A stretch of DNA of 64,000 nucleotides, taken from positions 124,001 to 188,000 of the forward strand of contig CAWACK010000010.1 in assembly GCA_963780545.1 (NCBI GenBank), written 5' to 3'. This DNA comes from UBA8941 sp963780545. GTDB lineage: Archaea > Thermoproteota > Bathyarchaeia > TCS64. The translations under genes were made by a program, and so were the position numbers. This document shows positions 29,305 to 37,858 of the stretch, piece after piece (position 1 is the first letter of the stretch; each line of letters starts with the position of its first letter). The notes under the pieces are model-generated. The model made no database searches. It saw nothing but the letters and a program-made list of their open reading frames with translations, and had not been told where the DNA came from.

Positions 29305-30483
29305 TTAGTCTAAACCCAAGATATCCGCAGTGAGGACTGTGAAGACCTTCGCTGCATCGGCTACCTTATTGAGGCTAACGTACTCGTCGGGTGTATGGGA
29401 GAGGCGTGGGTCACCCGGCCCAAACAGGACTGTCGGTATACCTGCGTCACGGACTAGCCATGAGGCGTCGGTTCCGGCTGCTTTTCCGAACAACTTTGGT
29501 CTTTCACCAGTCAACTTCTCAACAACGCCTACGAGGCTCTTAACTACGGGCTCCTCAGACGAGATCTGCATTGGTGGCCACTCGTCAAGCACATTGATCT
29601 CCGTTTCAATCTGGGGATCTCTTCTCTTAACAATCTCGATCGCGGCTTTGATCTGATTTAGGGCCACTTCAGGGGATTCGCCGGGTAGGAGACGCCTGTC
29701 GACCTCGATCTTACACAGGTCAGGTATCACATTGATCTTCGTTCCGCCCTCTATTGTTGTGACGCTGAGGACCGGCGGAGGGACATCGAAGAGTTCGTTC
29801 CACCCCTCAAGTCTGATGTTGTGGAGTGCCTCGATTACTGCATGCATCTTATCGATAGCGTTGACTCCTAGGTGTGGTCTTGAAGCATGAGACCCCCTAC
29901 CACGCGTGGTAATCTCAGCCCAGAGTATCCCTTTGTTTGCAATTTCGACCCTTAGGTCAGTGGGCTCCGAGACGACGGCCATATCCGCCTTAAGCCCCTC
30001 CTCGATTAGGTGGCGGGTTCCCCTGAGACTACCTGTTTCCTCGTCAGCGACCGCTGTCAAGACGAGGTCGCCCCCGAGCCTCGACCCTGACTTAACGATG
30101 GCCTCGACTGCCGCAACCATCGACGCTATACCTGACTTCATATCCGCGGCACCCCGACCGTAGAGTTTATCCCCGATTATTTCGCCTCCGAAGGGGTCCA
30201 AGGTCCACCCATTTCCCGGAGGTACAACATCCAGATGACCGTTGTAGAGGAGGACGGGTGTACCCTTTGTCCCCTTGAGCCTCGTGACGACGTTAGTTCG
30301 CCCTGACTCTCTCTCAACGTAGTTCACTTCAAGACCCAGATCAGTGAGCTTTTTATAGACAATTTCGGCACACTCTCTCTCCCCACCGGGGGGATTCACA
30401 CTTGCTGCTTTGATCATAGATCTTAGGAGATTCGTCGCTGATTTCCCATTAACATACCCAGTTAGACGTGAAGTGTCTCTCAA
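29305..30483 (-). CDS. M20 family peptidase/deacylase (ArgE/DapE-like)
   Basis: Di-zinc M20 enzymes remove acyl groups or split dipeptides. YNGHLDVVPPG (His), YGRGAADMKSG (bridging Asp) and AVADEETGS (catalytic Glu and ligand) are present, and the lid domain starts near GRGSHASRPHLGVNAI. At 392 residues it fits the ArgE/DapE/ACY1 group. No lysine or arginine biosynthesis genes adjoin, so a specific substrate is not assigned. It is divergent from the iron-sulfur flavoprotein gene with 94 nt between. Confidence 0.87.
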   Translation of the reverse strand: MRDTSRLTGYVNGKSATNLLRSMIKAASVNPPGGERECAEIVYKKLTDLGLEVNYVERESGRTNVVTRLKGTKGTPVLLYNGHLDVVPPGNGWTLDPFGGEIIGDKLYGRGAADMKSGIASMVAAVEAIVKSGSRLGGDLVLTAVADEETGSLRGTRHLIEEGLKADMAVVSEPTDLRVEIANKGILWAEITTRGRGSHASRPHLGVNAIDKMHAVIEALHNIRLEGWNELFDVPPPVLSVTTIEGGTKINVIPDLCKIEVDRRLLPGESPEVALNQIKAAIEIVKRRDPQIETEINVLDEWPPMQISSEEPVVKSLVGVVEKLTGERPKLFGKAAGTDASWLVRDAGIPTVLFGPGDPRLSHTPDEYVSLNKVADAAKVFTVLTADILGLD

Positions 30484-30577
30484 GCCCTAACCCTCTAAAG
30501 ATTTTAATCGATTAATCAGCACCTGATAGTTAAAAGGCAATTGGAGACAAAAAGAAGTGGATGTTGGAGGAAGAGAT

Positions 30578-31229
30578 GTGAAAATACTCGGAATCGTAGG
30601 TAGCCCGAGGCACGGGAACACGGAGATTCTGGTCAAAGAGGCTCTAAAGTCCGCTGAGGAACTGGGCAACATCGAGACGGAGAATCCTCCAAGTTGCCCC
30701 GCTTAAGATTAACCCATGTATCGCCTGCTTCCGGTGCTTCGACGAACCTAAGAATGGACGAGTGTGCCCGAGCTTCCAAGACGACATGGAAAAGGTCTAC
30801 CCGAAGCTCGCTGAAAGCGATGGCATAATCATCGGTAGTCCAGTCTACTTTGGCGGTATCACGGGGGAACTTAAAGTCCTCCTCGACAGAACCGAGCCCT
30901 TCGTCAGGTATGCGAGGACAGGCTACGGCGGAGGACTCTCGAATAAGGTTGGCGGGGCGATTGCTGTTGAATACAATAGGAATGGTGGTCAGGAGACTTC
31001 GATCCAAATGATCCACAGCTACTTCCTCGTTCAAGACATGATCGTCGTCGGCTCGGGTCCGCAGGAAACACCTGGCTGTTATTATGGTGGCGGAGCAGTC
31101 ACGTACCCGAAGAGGAGCAGGATAGTCAACGCCGTCCTAGAGGATGAGCTAGGATTGAGGTCAGCCCGCGGTTTAGGTAGGAAGGTAGCTCAGGTCACCA
31201 AGATGATTAAGTCAGGCTCCACCTCTTAG
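30578..31229 (+). CDS. Iron-sulfur flavoprotein (ISF-like NADPH-dependent FMN reductase), one frameshift
   Basis: GTG 30578 starts KILGIVGSPRHGNTEIL, the FMN phosphate loop. The frame then slips at about 30670-30700 and resumes with INPCIACFRCF...C, a C-x2-C-x2-C-x9-C cluster like the compact 4Fe-4S motif of methanogen Isf. IIIGSPVYFGGITGELK and a Gly-rich segment complete the flavodoxin-like fold. The product of ~217 residues probably moves electrons between ferredoxin and small oxidants (O2/peroxide detoxification is proposed for Isf). It converges with the deacetylase gene, 1 nt apart. Confidence 0.82.
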
Positions 31230-31230
31230 G

Positions 31231-32052
31231 CTACCTTCGTTTGAGCCAGTGGTCCGCCACCTCCATCCCTGAGGCAAACCAGACCTCGGAGTCGGATCTC
31301 ATCCTCCTAATCAGCCTCTCAAGCATCGCGATTCTGGAAGGGCGGCCAATAATCTGGGGATGCATGGTTAGAACGAAGCAGGGTCCCTCCTCATAGAAGC
31401 CACTGTACTCCTGCTCCCAGATCGAGTATACGTGTGCGGGGTCGGTTATTGTCCTCCCCATCAATCGAGTGCTGTACAGAAAATAGGGGGCATCGTCCAT
31501 TACCCAGCTGACTGGCAGCTCTACAAGGTCTATCTCCCCACCGTCCAGCTTGTGAAAGTAGGGAAGGTCGCTATTCATCATATTACTCGTGTATTTGAAG
31601 TGGTTCTCCTTCAGTAGCCGGATCGTGTGAGGGCTGAACTCCCAACTCGGCGACCTATAACCGACTGGGCCACCGTGGACGAAATCTTTGATTAGTGAAA
31701 TGCCTTTAGCCATGATGGCCTTTTCTTCATCGAGGCCGATGTCGTCCAGCCACTCGTGATGAAAACCGTGGTGCCCAATTTCGTGACCTTGGGCGACGAT
31801 CTGCGCCACCACCTCAGGGTAACGTTCCATTGCCCATCCCGTCACAAAGAAGGTTGCCTTCAGACCATACTTCTTGAGTAGTCGGAGTATCCTCGGCACG
31901 CCGGCCTTCGGACCATACTCACCCTGGGATAGGGTCACGGGCCTGTCCAGGTTCTTAGGGTCTCTCGCTATCCAGAGAGACTCCGCGTCGAGGTCGAAGG
32001 TCAGAACAACCGCCATTTTCTTCGAGTCTGGCCAAACACCCATGTAGATCAT
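31231..32052 (-). CDS. Polysaccharide deacetylase family (NodB-like) hydrolase
   Basis: Members remove N-acetyl or cleave C-N bonds with a zinc site. LTFDLDAES gives the catalytic and metal Asp, and GHEIGHHGFHHEWLDD gives the two metal His. GYRSPSWEFSP is motif 3. The protein lacks a signal peptide and resembles the cytosolic subgroup that includes PuuE-type allantoinase-like and peptidoglycan-independent members. The 273-residue length fits. Substrate unknown. Confidence 0.85.
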   Translation of the reverse strand: MIYMGVWPDSKKMAVVLTFDLDAESLWIARDPKNLDRPVTLSQGEYGPKAGVPRILRLLKKYGLKATFFVTGWAMERYPEVVAQIVAQGHEIGHHGFHHEWLDDIGLDEEKAIMAKGISLIKDFVHGGPVGYRSPSWEFSPHTIRLLKENHFKYTSNMMNSDLPYFHKLDGGEIDLVELPVSWVMDDAPYFLYSTRLMGRTITDPAHVYSIWEQEYSGFYEEGPCFVLTMHPQIIGRPSRIAMLERLIRRMRSDSEVWFASGMEVADHWLKRR

Positions 32053-32161
32053 GTATTTTACGCCAAATCAGTATAACAACCTAAGCATCAAACATCTGTT
32101 CTTTTACACTGCCACACATGCTCCGCGCTCTCGTCAATCGTTTAACTTGGTTTTTCTACAC

Positions 32162-32188
32162 CGTGCGCGCGGTCCACCTTCGCGCACG
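32162..32188 (-). terminator. GC-rich hairpin downstream of the corrinoid operon
   Basis: CGTGCGCG (32162-32169) pairs perfectly with CGCGCACG (32181-32188). It lies between the end of the corrinoid-cluster activator gene (32262) and the start of the deacetylase gene (32052), both on the - strand. No T run follows, so termination is only a guess; mRNA 3'-end protection is an alternative. Confidence 0.35.
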
Positions 32189-32261
32189 CTGATTGATAGT
32201 CGGTTCTATTGTAGATTTAGCTGTGTTTTATGTTTATGGAGTTTGGTTGATGTTGGGGCAT

Positions 32262-34187
32262 CTAGGCTGTTTTTCTATGGGTTTTCAGAGTATTGAAAAG
32301 TTCCAAGTTCCTATGTGGGAGCATCAGGGCAGCGGTAAACTCTTCACTAAATTCTTCACATGCAGCGAGCTCGATGTATTCTGCCTTCCGCGCAACCCTA
32401 TCAGCCAAGTGCATTATTCCCTTTGATTTTAGAGCAGCTTCTGCTCCCGAATGTGCAGCGTTCCCGATAAAGCGAATCTTAGAACTCTGGACACAGGGTA
32501 TCAGTCCGATGAGCCTGACGTTTTGACGATTCAGCCTTTTCCCAAAGCCACCGGCTATCAGAACCCTGCTGAGTTCTCCTCTGGTTACTCCCCTCCTCCG
32601 CATCAGAATAGAGCAGCCGGTGTATATCGCGGCTTTCGCGAGCATCACCTCGTTGATGTCCCGTTCAGAGATCATAATGTCTCTGCTTGTGCCGCTTTCC
32701 CTTGCGTATATGAGTACGAACTTCTTGACACCGTTTATTTTTATTAGTCTTGGCGTCTCAGCTTTTGAAGTGAATCTTCCGAATCGATCTATTAGGCCTC
32801 GTTTGAACAACTCGGCTACTACATCGATTATCGCTGAACCGCAGAGACCTACCGGTTTCGAACCGCCTAAAATGCTGTATTCAACTTCGTAGCCGCCTTT
32901 TCCAATCTTGACGCTCTCCACAGCACCCTCGACGGCCTTCATTCCGTGCTCGATGTGCACTCCTTCGAAAGCTGGCCCCGAAGCGCATGAGCAGCATGTT
33001 AACCCTTTGCCGTCCCTTAGAATGACCTCGGTGTTGGTTCCTATATCTAGAAGGAGAGTAGGTTCTCCGTGGCGGTGGAGGTTGCTTGAGAGTATATCTC
33101 CTACCGCGTCGCCTCCCACGAAGGCGTCTATTATGGGTAGAAAGTGTGCTTGGGCGTTGGGATTGATCTTGAGACCGAGTTCTGTTCCTCGAAGATTCAA
33201 TGATTCCCTCACAACGGGTGAGAAAGGCGATCTCGCTAGGTATTTTGTGTCAATTCCTAATGCGAGGTGGTGCATGACGGTGTTGCCCGCGAAAACAGCT
33301 TCGTAAACATTGAGAGGGTTAACGTTGGCTTCATTGCATAACTTCTCCGTGAGTTGGTTGATGCCCGCGACTATTGATTGCTGAAGTTGCTTTCCTTTAT
33401 CGCTACCAGTCTGTGAGTATGTTATCCTCGTTAGGATGTCCTCACCGTATGTTATCTGTGGGTTCTCAACCGATGTGTGAGCCAACCTCGCTCCATTATT
33501 TAGGTTCAGTAGGCTGCAGGTGATCCTAGATGTGCCGACATCAACTGCAAGTCCGAAAAGTGCGTAGTTGGTGTCTCCCGCCTCAACGGAGATGACTATT
33601 TTCTCGTCCCAGAGTATAGGGGTCACGATCTCTGATTGTCGAAGGATTTCTGGGAGCCCTGCGATTACGTTAAAGTCTAGCTTGATTTTTGCATCTCCTC
33701 TGACATGTTTGATGCTTGTGAGTAGTCTCTCGGAGTCCGTCATCCTGTCGCAAATGCTGGGCTGCTTGACTTCGACCCTTAACTTTGATACTGCTGGATT
33801 GAGTCTTACACTTCGCTCAGATCCTATTTCAGAAAATTGCCTTTTCCGGATCACGCTCTCAGATGGGACGATTATCATAATGGGATCTGCTTCAGATAGA
33901 AATCTCGTGGAGCAGGCTAGGCGATAGCCCGATTGGATTTCATCATTGAGTAGTCTACATTCTTTTGGCGTGACGGGCGTAAGTCCCCGCTGGTCCCTAA
34001 CTTGGATCTTGCATTTTCCGCAGACCTGGATTCCACCGCATTCGGATCTGATCCCTACGCCACTTCGGGTTGCAGCGTTAAGAATCGTCTCACCAGGGGT
34101 TGCATCTACCCTCAGACCGAATGGCTCGAATAGAACCTTAACAGTGGAACCCGTTCCAACCCTCCCCCTAGTTTTGCCAAATGTTCC
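32262..34187 (-). CDS. Corrinoid-protein reductive activator (RACE, DUF4445) with N-terminal 2Fe-2S domain
   Basis: RACE proteins use ATP to re-reduce corrinoid proteins that have fallen to the inactive Co(II) state. The N-terminal plant-type ferredoxin motif is SECGGIQVCGKC with a fourth Cys in YRLAC. The C-terminal ASKHA-type ATPase has AVDVGTSRITCSLLN, LLLDIGTNTEV, GSAIIDVVAELF and LIAGGFGKRLN. Together ~640 residues, the normal RACE size. The frame stays open from inside the upstream mtmB-like gene, yet no ATG, GTG or TTG occurs in frame before ATG 33878, which would cut off the ferredoxin domain. So a non-canonical start or an indel is needed. It is the last gene of the mtm-like operon. 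Confidence 0.85.
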   Translation of the reverse strand, partial: GTFGKTRGRVGTGSTVKVLFEPFGLRVDATPGETILNAATRSGVGIRSECGGIQVCGKCKIQVRDQRGLTPVTPKECRLLNDEIQSGYRLACSTRFLSEADPIMIIVPSESVIRKRQFSEIGSERSVRLNPAVSKLRVEVKQPSICDRMTDSERLLTSIKHVRGDAKIKLDFNVIAGLPEILRQSEIVTPILWDEKIVISVEAGDTNYALFGLAVDVGTSRITCSLLNLNNGARLAHTSVENPQITYGEDILTRITYSQTGSDKGKQLQQSIVAGINQLTEKLCNEANVNPLNVYEAVFAGNTVMHHLALGIDTKYLARSPFSPVVRESLNLRGTELGLKINPNAQAHFLPIIDAFVGGDAVGDILSSNLHRHGEPTLLLDIGTNTEVILRDGKGLTCCSCASGPAFEGVHIEHGMKAVEGAVESVKIGKGGYEVEYSILGGSKPVGLCGSAIIDVVAELFKRGLIDRFGRFTSKAETPRLIKINGVKKFVLIYARESGTSRDIMISERDINEVMLAKAAIYTGCSILMRRRGVTRGELSRVLIAGGFGKRLNRQNVRLIGLIPCVQSSKIRFIGNAAHSGAEAALKSKGIMHLADRVARKAEYIELAACEEFSEEFTAALMLPHRNLELFNTLKTHRKTA

Positions 34188-35593
34188 TAGTATCTGAAGA
34201 GGATACCCATATCCTCTACTTCCCTCTTGACGGCATTGTAAACATCTAAAAATTGTTTCTTGGGTGTGAGTGTCTCCAGGTTGTACATCTCATCGAAGGT
34301 GTATCCGATTGGTCCACCATCTTTAGTAATCTTATCCTTGTATCTGTCCACTAGCTGCTTCACCAGCAGGTTTGCGTCCACCCTCTTAATCCCAGCGGCG
34401 GAGTAACCCAGTTCAGCGTGGAACCTATTTTCCAGCGGACTCCCCAGCATTGGTTTCACCTTGTACCTTCTGACGCCGCCACCGCAGAATAGGTCACGCC
34501 CGGAAGCTAGGGAGGCGAGGCAGAGTGCAGCGACCTCTCTGAGCTGCATTTCAGTTCCTGGTCCTGCGGCTGTGAGGAAGAATCTGCCGTTAACCCCCCT
34601 ATAGTTCCTCGCTATTGCTTGGCCTGTGAGCTCCGTTCCCCACATACCTGGATTCACGCTTGAGTTTGGTACTGGTCCCGGGCACCTTGTGAGCCCATGG
34701 TCACCGTAGACTGGACCTGATCTGTGATGGTACAACATTGCAGCTGCAAGGAAGTCTGCAACCGAGACAACCGCTGCGCTTTCAGGGCCACCAGCCCACC
34801 CGCCGATGACCGAGCCTCCATGAGTGGCTCGTATGCAGCCGTAGTCGAGGGAGTATGCTATCTTGCCAAGAGCGTCGTAGTCTGTTTTCAACTCAGCTGT
34901 TAAGGATACGAAGAGCCCATCTGACTTCCTCACGCCGTTTTCTTGGTTGCAGGCTGAGATGTCTCCGAGGGCTGAGGGACAAGCAGAGACAAAGTGTAGT
35001 CCAGGTCTCCCGGCTCTTCGGAATGCCTCCCGAGCCCATGCCGCCATGTTTCTGCCGAGGTGGATATCGAGCGGGGAGCTTAGGCGTAGAGTTCTACCCT
35101 CGGAAGTATGTAGAGGTGGGCCAACGTAGAGCCCGTCAATTAATGGCTCCTGGGCTATACTCTGATAGAGTTTGACGAAGTTCTCGCCCTCAGGGAAGTC
35201 GCTCTCGATGACGCCCCCTATTATAATGGGTGGTTTGGCTCCCTCAATCCCCCTACGAGTTACAAGTCGCCTCTCCCCCCCTTCACCGATTTCAACCTCG
35301 CCCCTAACCTCGCTGAGGGCTGAGGTGACCTCCGTTTCATCGAATCTAATGTTGCGTCCAGATGTTAGACAGTAGGCACCAACTTCGCAGAAGAGTTCGA
35401 ATCCTGCCCTCCAAACGTCATCAGCTAGGCTGTCATCGCTTGGTACATATGTTTCTGGGTCGTAGTCGATGCCGTGCTCTTTGGCTAGGCGAACCGAGGT
35501 GTTGAAGACCTTCATATCAAAGTCCTTAACAGGGGTCATTGCACCTGTGTTGCATGCCCTGTCCATGACCTCCCAAAAGCTTGGGGCAGACAC
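34187..35593 (-). CDS. mtmB: MtmB-family corrinoid methyltransferase without pyrrolysine (copy 1)
   Basis: The whole 468-residue chain aligns by eye with monomethylamine methyltransferase MtmB: N-terminal FWEVMDRACNTG, IGEGGERRLVTRRGI, RAGRPGLHF, GGWAGGPESAAVVSVADFL and the C-terminal FDEMYNLETLTPKKQFLDVY. MtmB moves a methyl group from the amine to Co(I) of a corrinoid protein. In methanogens residue 202 is pyrrolysine, coded UAG. Here position 202 is Val (GTC), and no in-frame TAG interrupts the gene. GTG 35593 shares one base with the stop of copy 2. Substrate is unknown. Confidence 0.85.
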   Translation of the reverse strand: MSAPSFWEVMDRACNTGAMTPVKDFDMKVFNTSVRLAKEHGIDYDPETYVPSDDSLADDVWRAGFELFCEVGAYCLTSGRNIRFDETEVTSALSEVRGEVEIGEGGERRLVTRRGIEGAKPPIIIGGVIESDFPEGENFVKLYQSIAQEPLIDGLYVGPPLHTSEGRTLRLSSPLDIHLGRNMAAWAREAFRRAGRPGLHFVSACPSALGDISACNQENGVRKSDGLFVSLTAELKTDYDALGKIAYSLDYGCIRATHGGSVIGGWAGGPESAAVVSVADFLAAAMLYHHRSGPVYGDHGLTRCPGPVPNSSVNPGMWGTELTGQAIARNYRGVNGRFFLTAAGPGTEMQLREVAALCLASLASGRDLFCGGGVRRYKVKPMLGSPLENRFHAELGYSAAGIKRVDANLLVKQLVDRYKDKITKDGGPIGYTFDEMYNLETLTPKKQFLDVYNAVKREVEDMGILFRY

Positions 35594-37035
35594 TATTTGT
35601 TCCCACCAGGGCTATCTTTAAACTCGAGACCAAGGTCCTCAAGCTCCCTCTTCATCTTAAGGAGTATCTCCGTGAACTGCTTTCTCGGCGTCAGGGTCTT
35701 CAAATCGTATATCTCGTCAAATGTATGACCTGATGGCCCTCCATCCGATTCACGTGTAATTGTTCCCTCATATTTGCTCAGCATCTTATCCGCTATACTA
35801 GAAGCTAGGTCCCTCTTGACTCCAGCTAACGCGTAGGCTAATTCACCCCAGAACCGGTTCTCCAAGCCACTGCCGAGGAGTGGCCTCACCTTGAACCTGC
35901 GGGCTCCCTGTGATACACCCTCACTACCGCTGGGAATTGCTGCGCATTGGGCTGAAGTTATCTCCTGGAGCTGCATTTCTGTGCCTGGGCCCGCGTTTGT
36001 CATGGCGATGCATGTGTTAATTATCTTCGTGTTCCGGGAGAGAGCTTGGTTCCCGATTGATGAGCCCCAGACGCATGGTCTTGTGACGAAGGCACTGTAG
36101 TTAGGTGCCGAGGCCCTCAGATACCCGAGCGCGTTATAGCTTGAGCCTATGCCAATCTTGTAGACCATTACGGCCATGATAGCGTTTGCTATCGATACGA
36201 CGAGGGCCCCCTCTGGTCCCCCAGCCCATCCTCCGATCATACCACCATTGTAGATGTGTTTCACGCAGCCGTAGTCGTGGCTAAAAGTGACCTTGTTCAG
36301 GTTCTCATAATCTGTTTTAAGTTCAGGCATAATGGTTGCGACTATTCCGTCGCTTCTCCTCAGCCCGTCCACTGGATCTGCAGCTGCTATGTTGGCGATT
36401 GCTGGCGTACAAGCGGAAATAAAGTGAAGTCCGGGTCTCCCAGCTCTCCTAACAGCTTCCCTGACCCAGGTCACCATGGATCTGCCTGAGTGTGTCTCTA
36501 GGGGAGTTCCTGACCTTACGAGGCGGCCCTCAGAGGATTGGAGGGGAGGCCCCACGTAGAATCCGTCTATGAGTGGCTCTTGGGCTATTGATTGGTAGAG
36601 TTTGACGAAGTTCTCCCCCTCGGGGAAGTTACTCTCGATTACGCCGCCGCAGACTATTGTCGGTGGCTTTTTGTCTTCAATTCCCCTCAAGGTCAGTCGT
36701 CTCGTCTCTCCCCCCTCGCCCACTGATGCCTCGCCTCGAAGCTCTCTGAGACCTTCCCTGATCTCAGAGTCATCGAATCTGATCAGTCGGCCAGAGTTGA
36801 TGCAGTAGGAGCCAACCTCCCTGAAGAGTTCTAGTCCGGCGTTCCATGCCTCGTCTGCTAGTCCGTCGTCACTTGACACTGGGGTCCGTGGATCGTACTT
36901 TAGGTCGTGCTCCTTGACCAGCCTAGTGGTTGTCTGGAAGACCTTCATATCGAAGTCCTTCCCGGTCATCACAGGCCCCGTGTTGCATGCCCTGTCGAGG
37001 ACTTCCCAGAGGTTCGGAGCCGTCATGGGGTTCAC
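35593..37035 (-). CDS. mtmB: MtmB-family corrinoid methyltransferase without pyrrolysine (copy 2)
   Basis: A tandem paralogue of the next gene, 480 residues long. Family landmarks are VLDRACNTGPVMTGKDFDM, VREAVRRAGRPG, IGGWAGGPEGALVVS and FDEIYDLKTLTPRKQF with ...ELEDLGLEF at the end. The pyrrolysine-equivalent position is Ile206. The GTG start at 37035 overlaps the corrinoid gene stop, and an in-frame ATG at 37026 is a possible alternative. Its place right after the corrinoid gene suggests it is the main partner for the methyl transfer, while the other copies may widen substrate range. Confidence 0.86.
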   Translation of the reverse strand: MNPMTAPNLWEVLDRACNTGPVMTGKDFDMKVFQTTTRLVKEHDLKYDPRTPVSSDDGLADEAWNAGLELFREVGSYCINSGRLIRFDDSEIREGLRELRGEASVGEGGETRRLTLRGIEDKKPPTIVCGGVIESNFPEGENFVKLYQSIAQEPLIDGFYVGPPLQSSEGRLVRSGTPLETHSGRSMVTWVREAVRRAGRPGLHFISACTPAIANIAAADPVDGLRRSDGIVATIMPELKTDYENLNKVTFSHDYGCVKHIYNGGMIGGWAGGPEGALVVSIANAIMAVMVYKIGIGSSYNALGYLRASAPNYSAFVTRPCVWGSSIGNQALSRNTKIINTCIAMTNAGPGTEMQLQEITSAQCAAIPSGSEGVSQGARRFKVRPLLGSGLENRFWGELAYALAGVKRDLASSIADKMLSKYEGTITRESDGGPSGHTFDEIYDLKTLTPRKQFTEILLKMKRELEDLGLEFKDSPGGNK

Positions 37036-37694
37036 TTCCTCTTCTTAGCCATTATCTCCTTGGCGACCCTTACAGCCTCGGATGCATCTCTACCGTAGGC
37101 CGAAGCCCCAATTTCTTTTGCCCATCTATCTGTCACAGGGCCACCTCCTACCATGACTGAGAATTTGTCGCGGAGCCCAGATGCATCGAGGGCTTCGATT
37201 AGGTCTTTCATGAAGGGCATCGTCGTAGTCATGAGGGATGAGACGGCTATTATGTCGGCGTTGACGTCTTTGGCCTTCTGTATGAAGTCGAGTGTCTTTG
37301 TGTTGAAGCCAAGGTCGTAGACCTTGAAGCCGTTTGCCCTAAGCATCGAAGCTACAATACGGAGGCCGAGGTCGTGGATGTCTCCCTCGACTGTCCCTAT
37401 GACGACGGTTCCGCGACTAGTTGACTCAAGGCCCTCTTTTGACATGTGTCCTTCTAGAACGTGAATTGCAGCCTCCATAGCATCTGCCCCCATGATCAGG
37501 TGGGGCAGGTAGAGCTCTCCCTTCTCGAACTTGTCTCCTATTTCCCTCAAACCTTTGGCAAGTCCCTCCTCAATAGCCTTCACTGGGTCGATTTTTAGGT
37601 CGATAGCTTGCTTGGCCGCTTCGACAGCGGCTTCGGAGTCGTAGCTGAGGACGGCATCACGCATCTTGTTTAGTACCTCTTCTTCGCTGGTCAT
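37032..37694 (-). CDS. Corrinoid methyl-carrier protein (MtmC/MttC/MtbC family)
   Basis: Methyl groups from MtmB-type enzymes are parked on this protein's cobalt. The N-terminal cap helices (residues 1-90, with GEKGELYLPHLIMGADAME-type helix) precede the Rossmann B12 domain whose GDIHDLG places the cobalt-ligating His at residue 107. VSSLMTTTMPFMKDLI and VGGGPVTD complete the dimethylbenzimidazole pocket. It heads the - strand operon with two mtmB-like genes and the activator, coupled by stop-start overlaps. The methyl acceptor enzyme (MtbA/MtgA-type) is not in the window. Confidence 0.92.
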   Translation of the reverse strand: MTSEEEVLNKMRDAVLSYDSEAAVEAAKQAIDLKIDPVKAIEEGLAKGLREIGDKFEKGELYLPHLIMGADAMEAAIHVLEGHMSKEGLESTSRGTVVIGTVEGDIHDLGLRIVASMLRANGFKVYDLGFNTKTLDFIQKAKDVNADIIAVSSLMTTTMPFMKDLIEALDASGLRDKFSVMVGGGPVTDRWAKEIGASAYGRDASEAVRVAKEIMAKKRK

Positions 37695-37858
37695 AACGAT
37701 GTCACTGGAAGTATAATCAGTCGGTAATCAATATTTATCGGTTGACTGTCACCTCTTTTTCGTCGAGTCAGATAACCTTCGAGGTGGTGTTTGTGAGGTT
37801 TTGGCTGTGTGTTAACATCTAGTGATTTAAGGATAGAGATGAATTGTAACGTGATAAC
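37695..37858. promoter_or_regulatory. Divergent promoter region of the corrinoid cluster
   Basis: This 164-nt spacer drives the corrinoid operon leftwards and the third mtmB-like gene rightwards. An A/T-rich block around 37722-37735 reads ATAAATATTGATTA on the - strand and is a reasonable TATA region for the operon. Shared control of both units is inferred from the divergent layout. Confidence 0.45.

Noticed and set aside
34187..37035. Amber codon read as pyrrolysine in the MtmB homologues
   Set aside because: The aligned positions are GTC (Val) and Ile codons, and the frames have no internal TAG.
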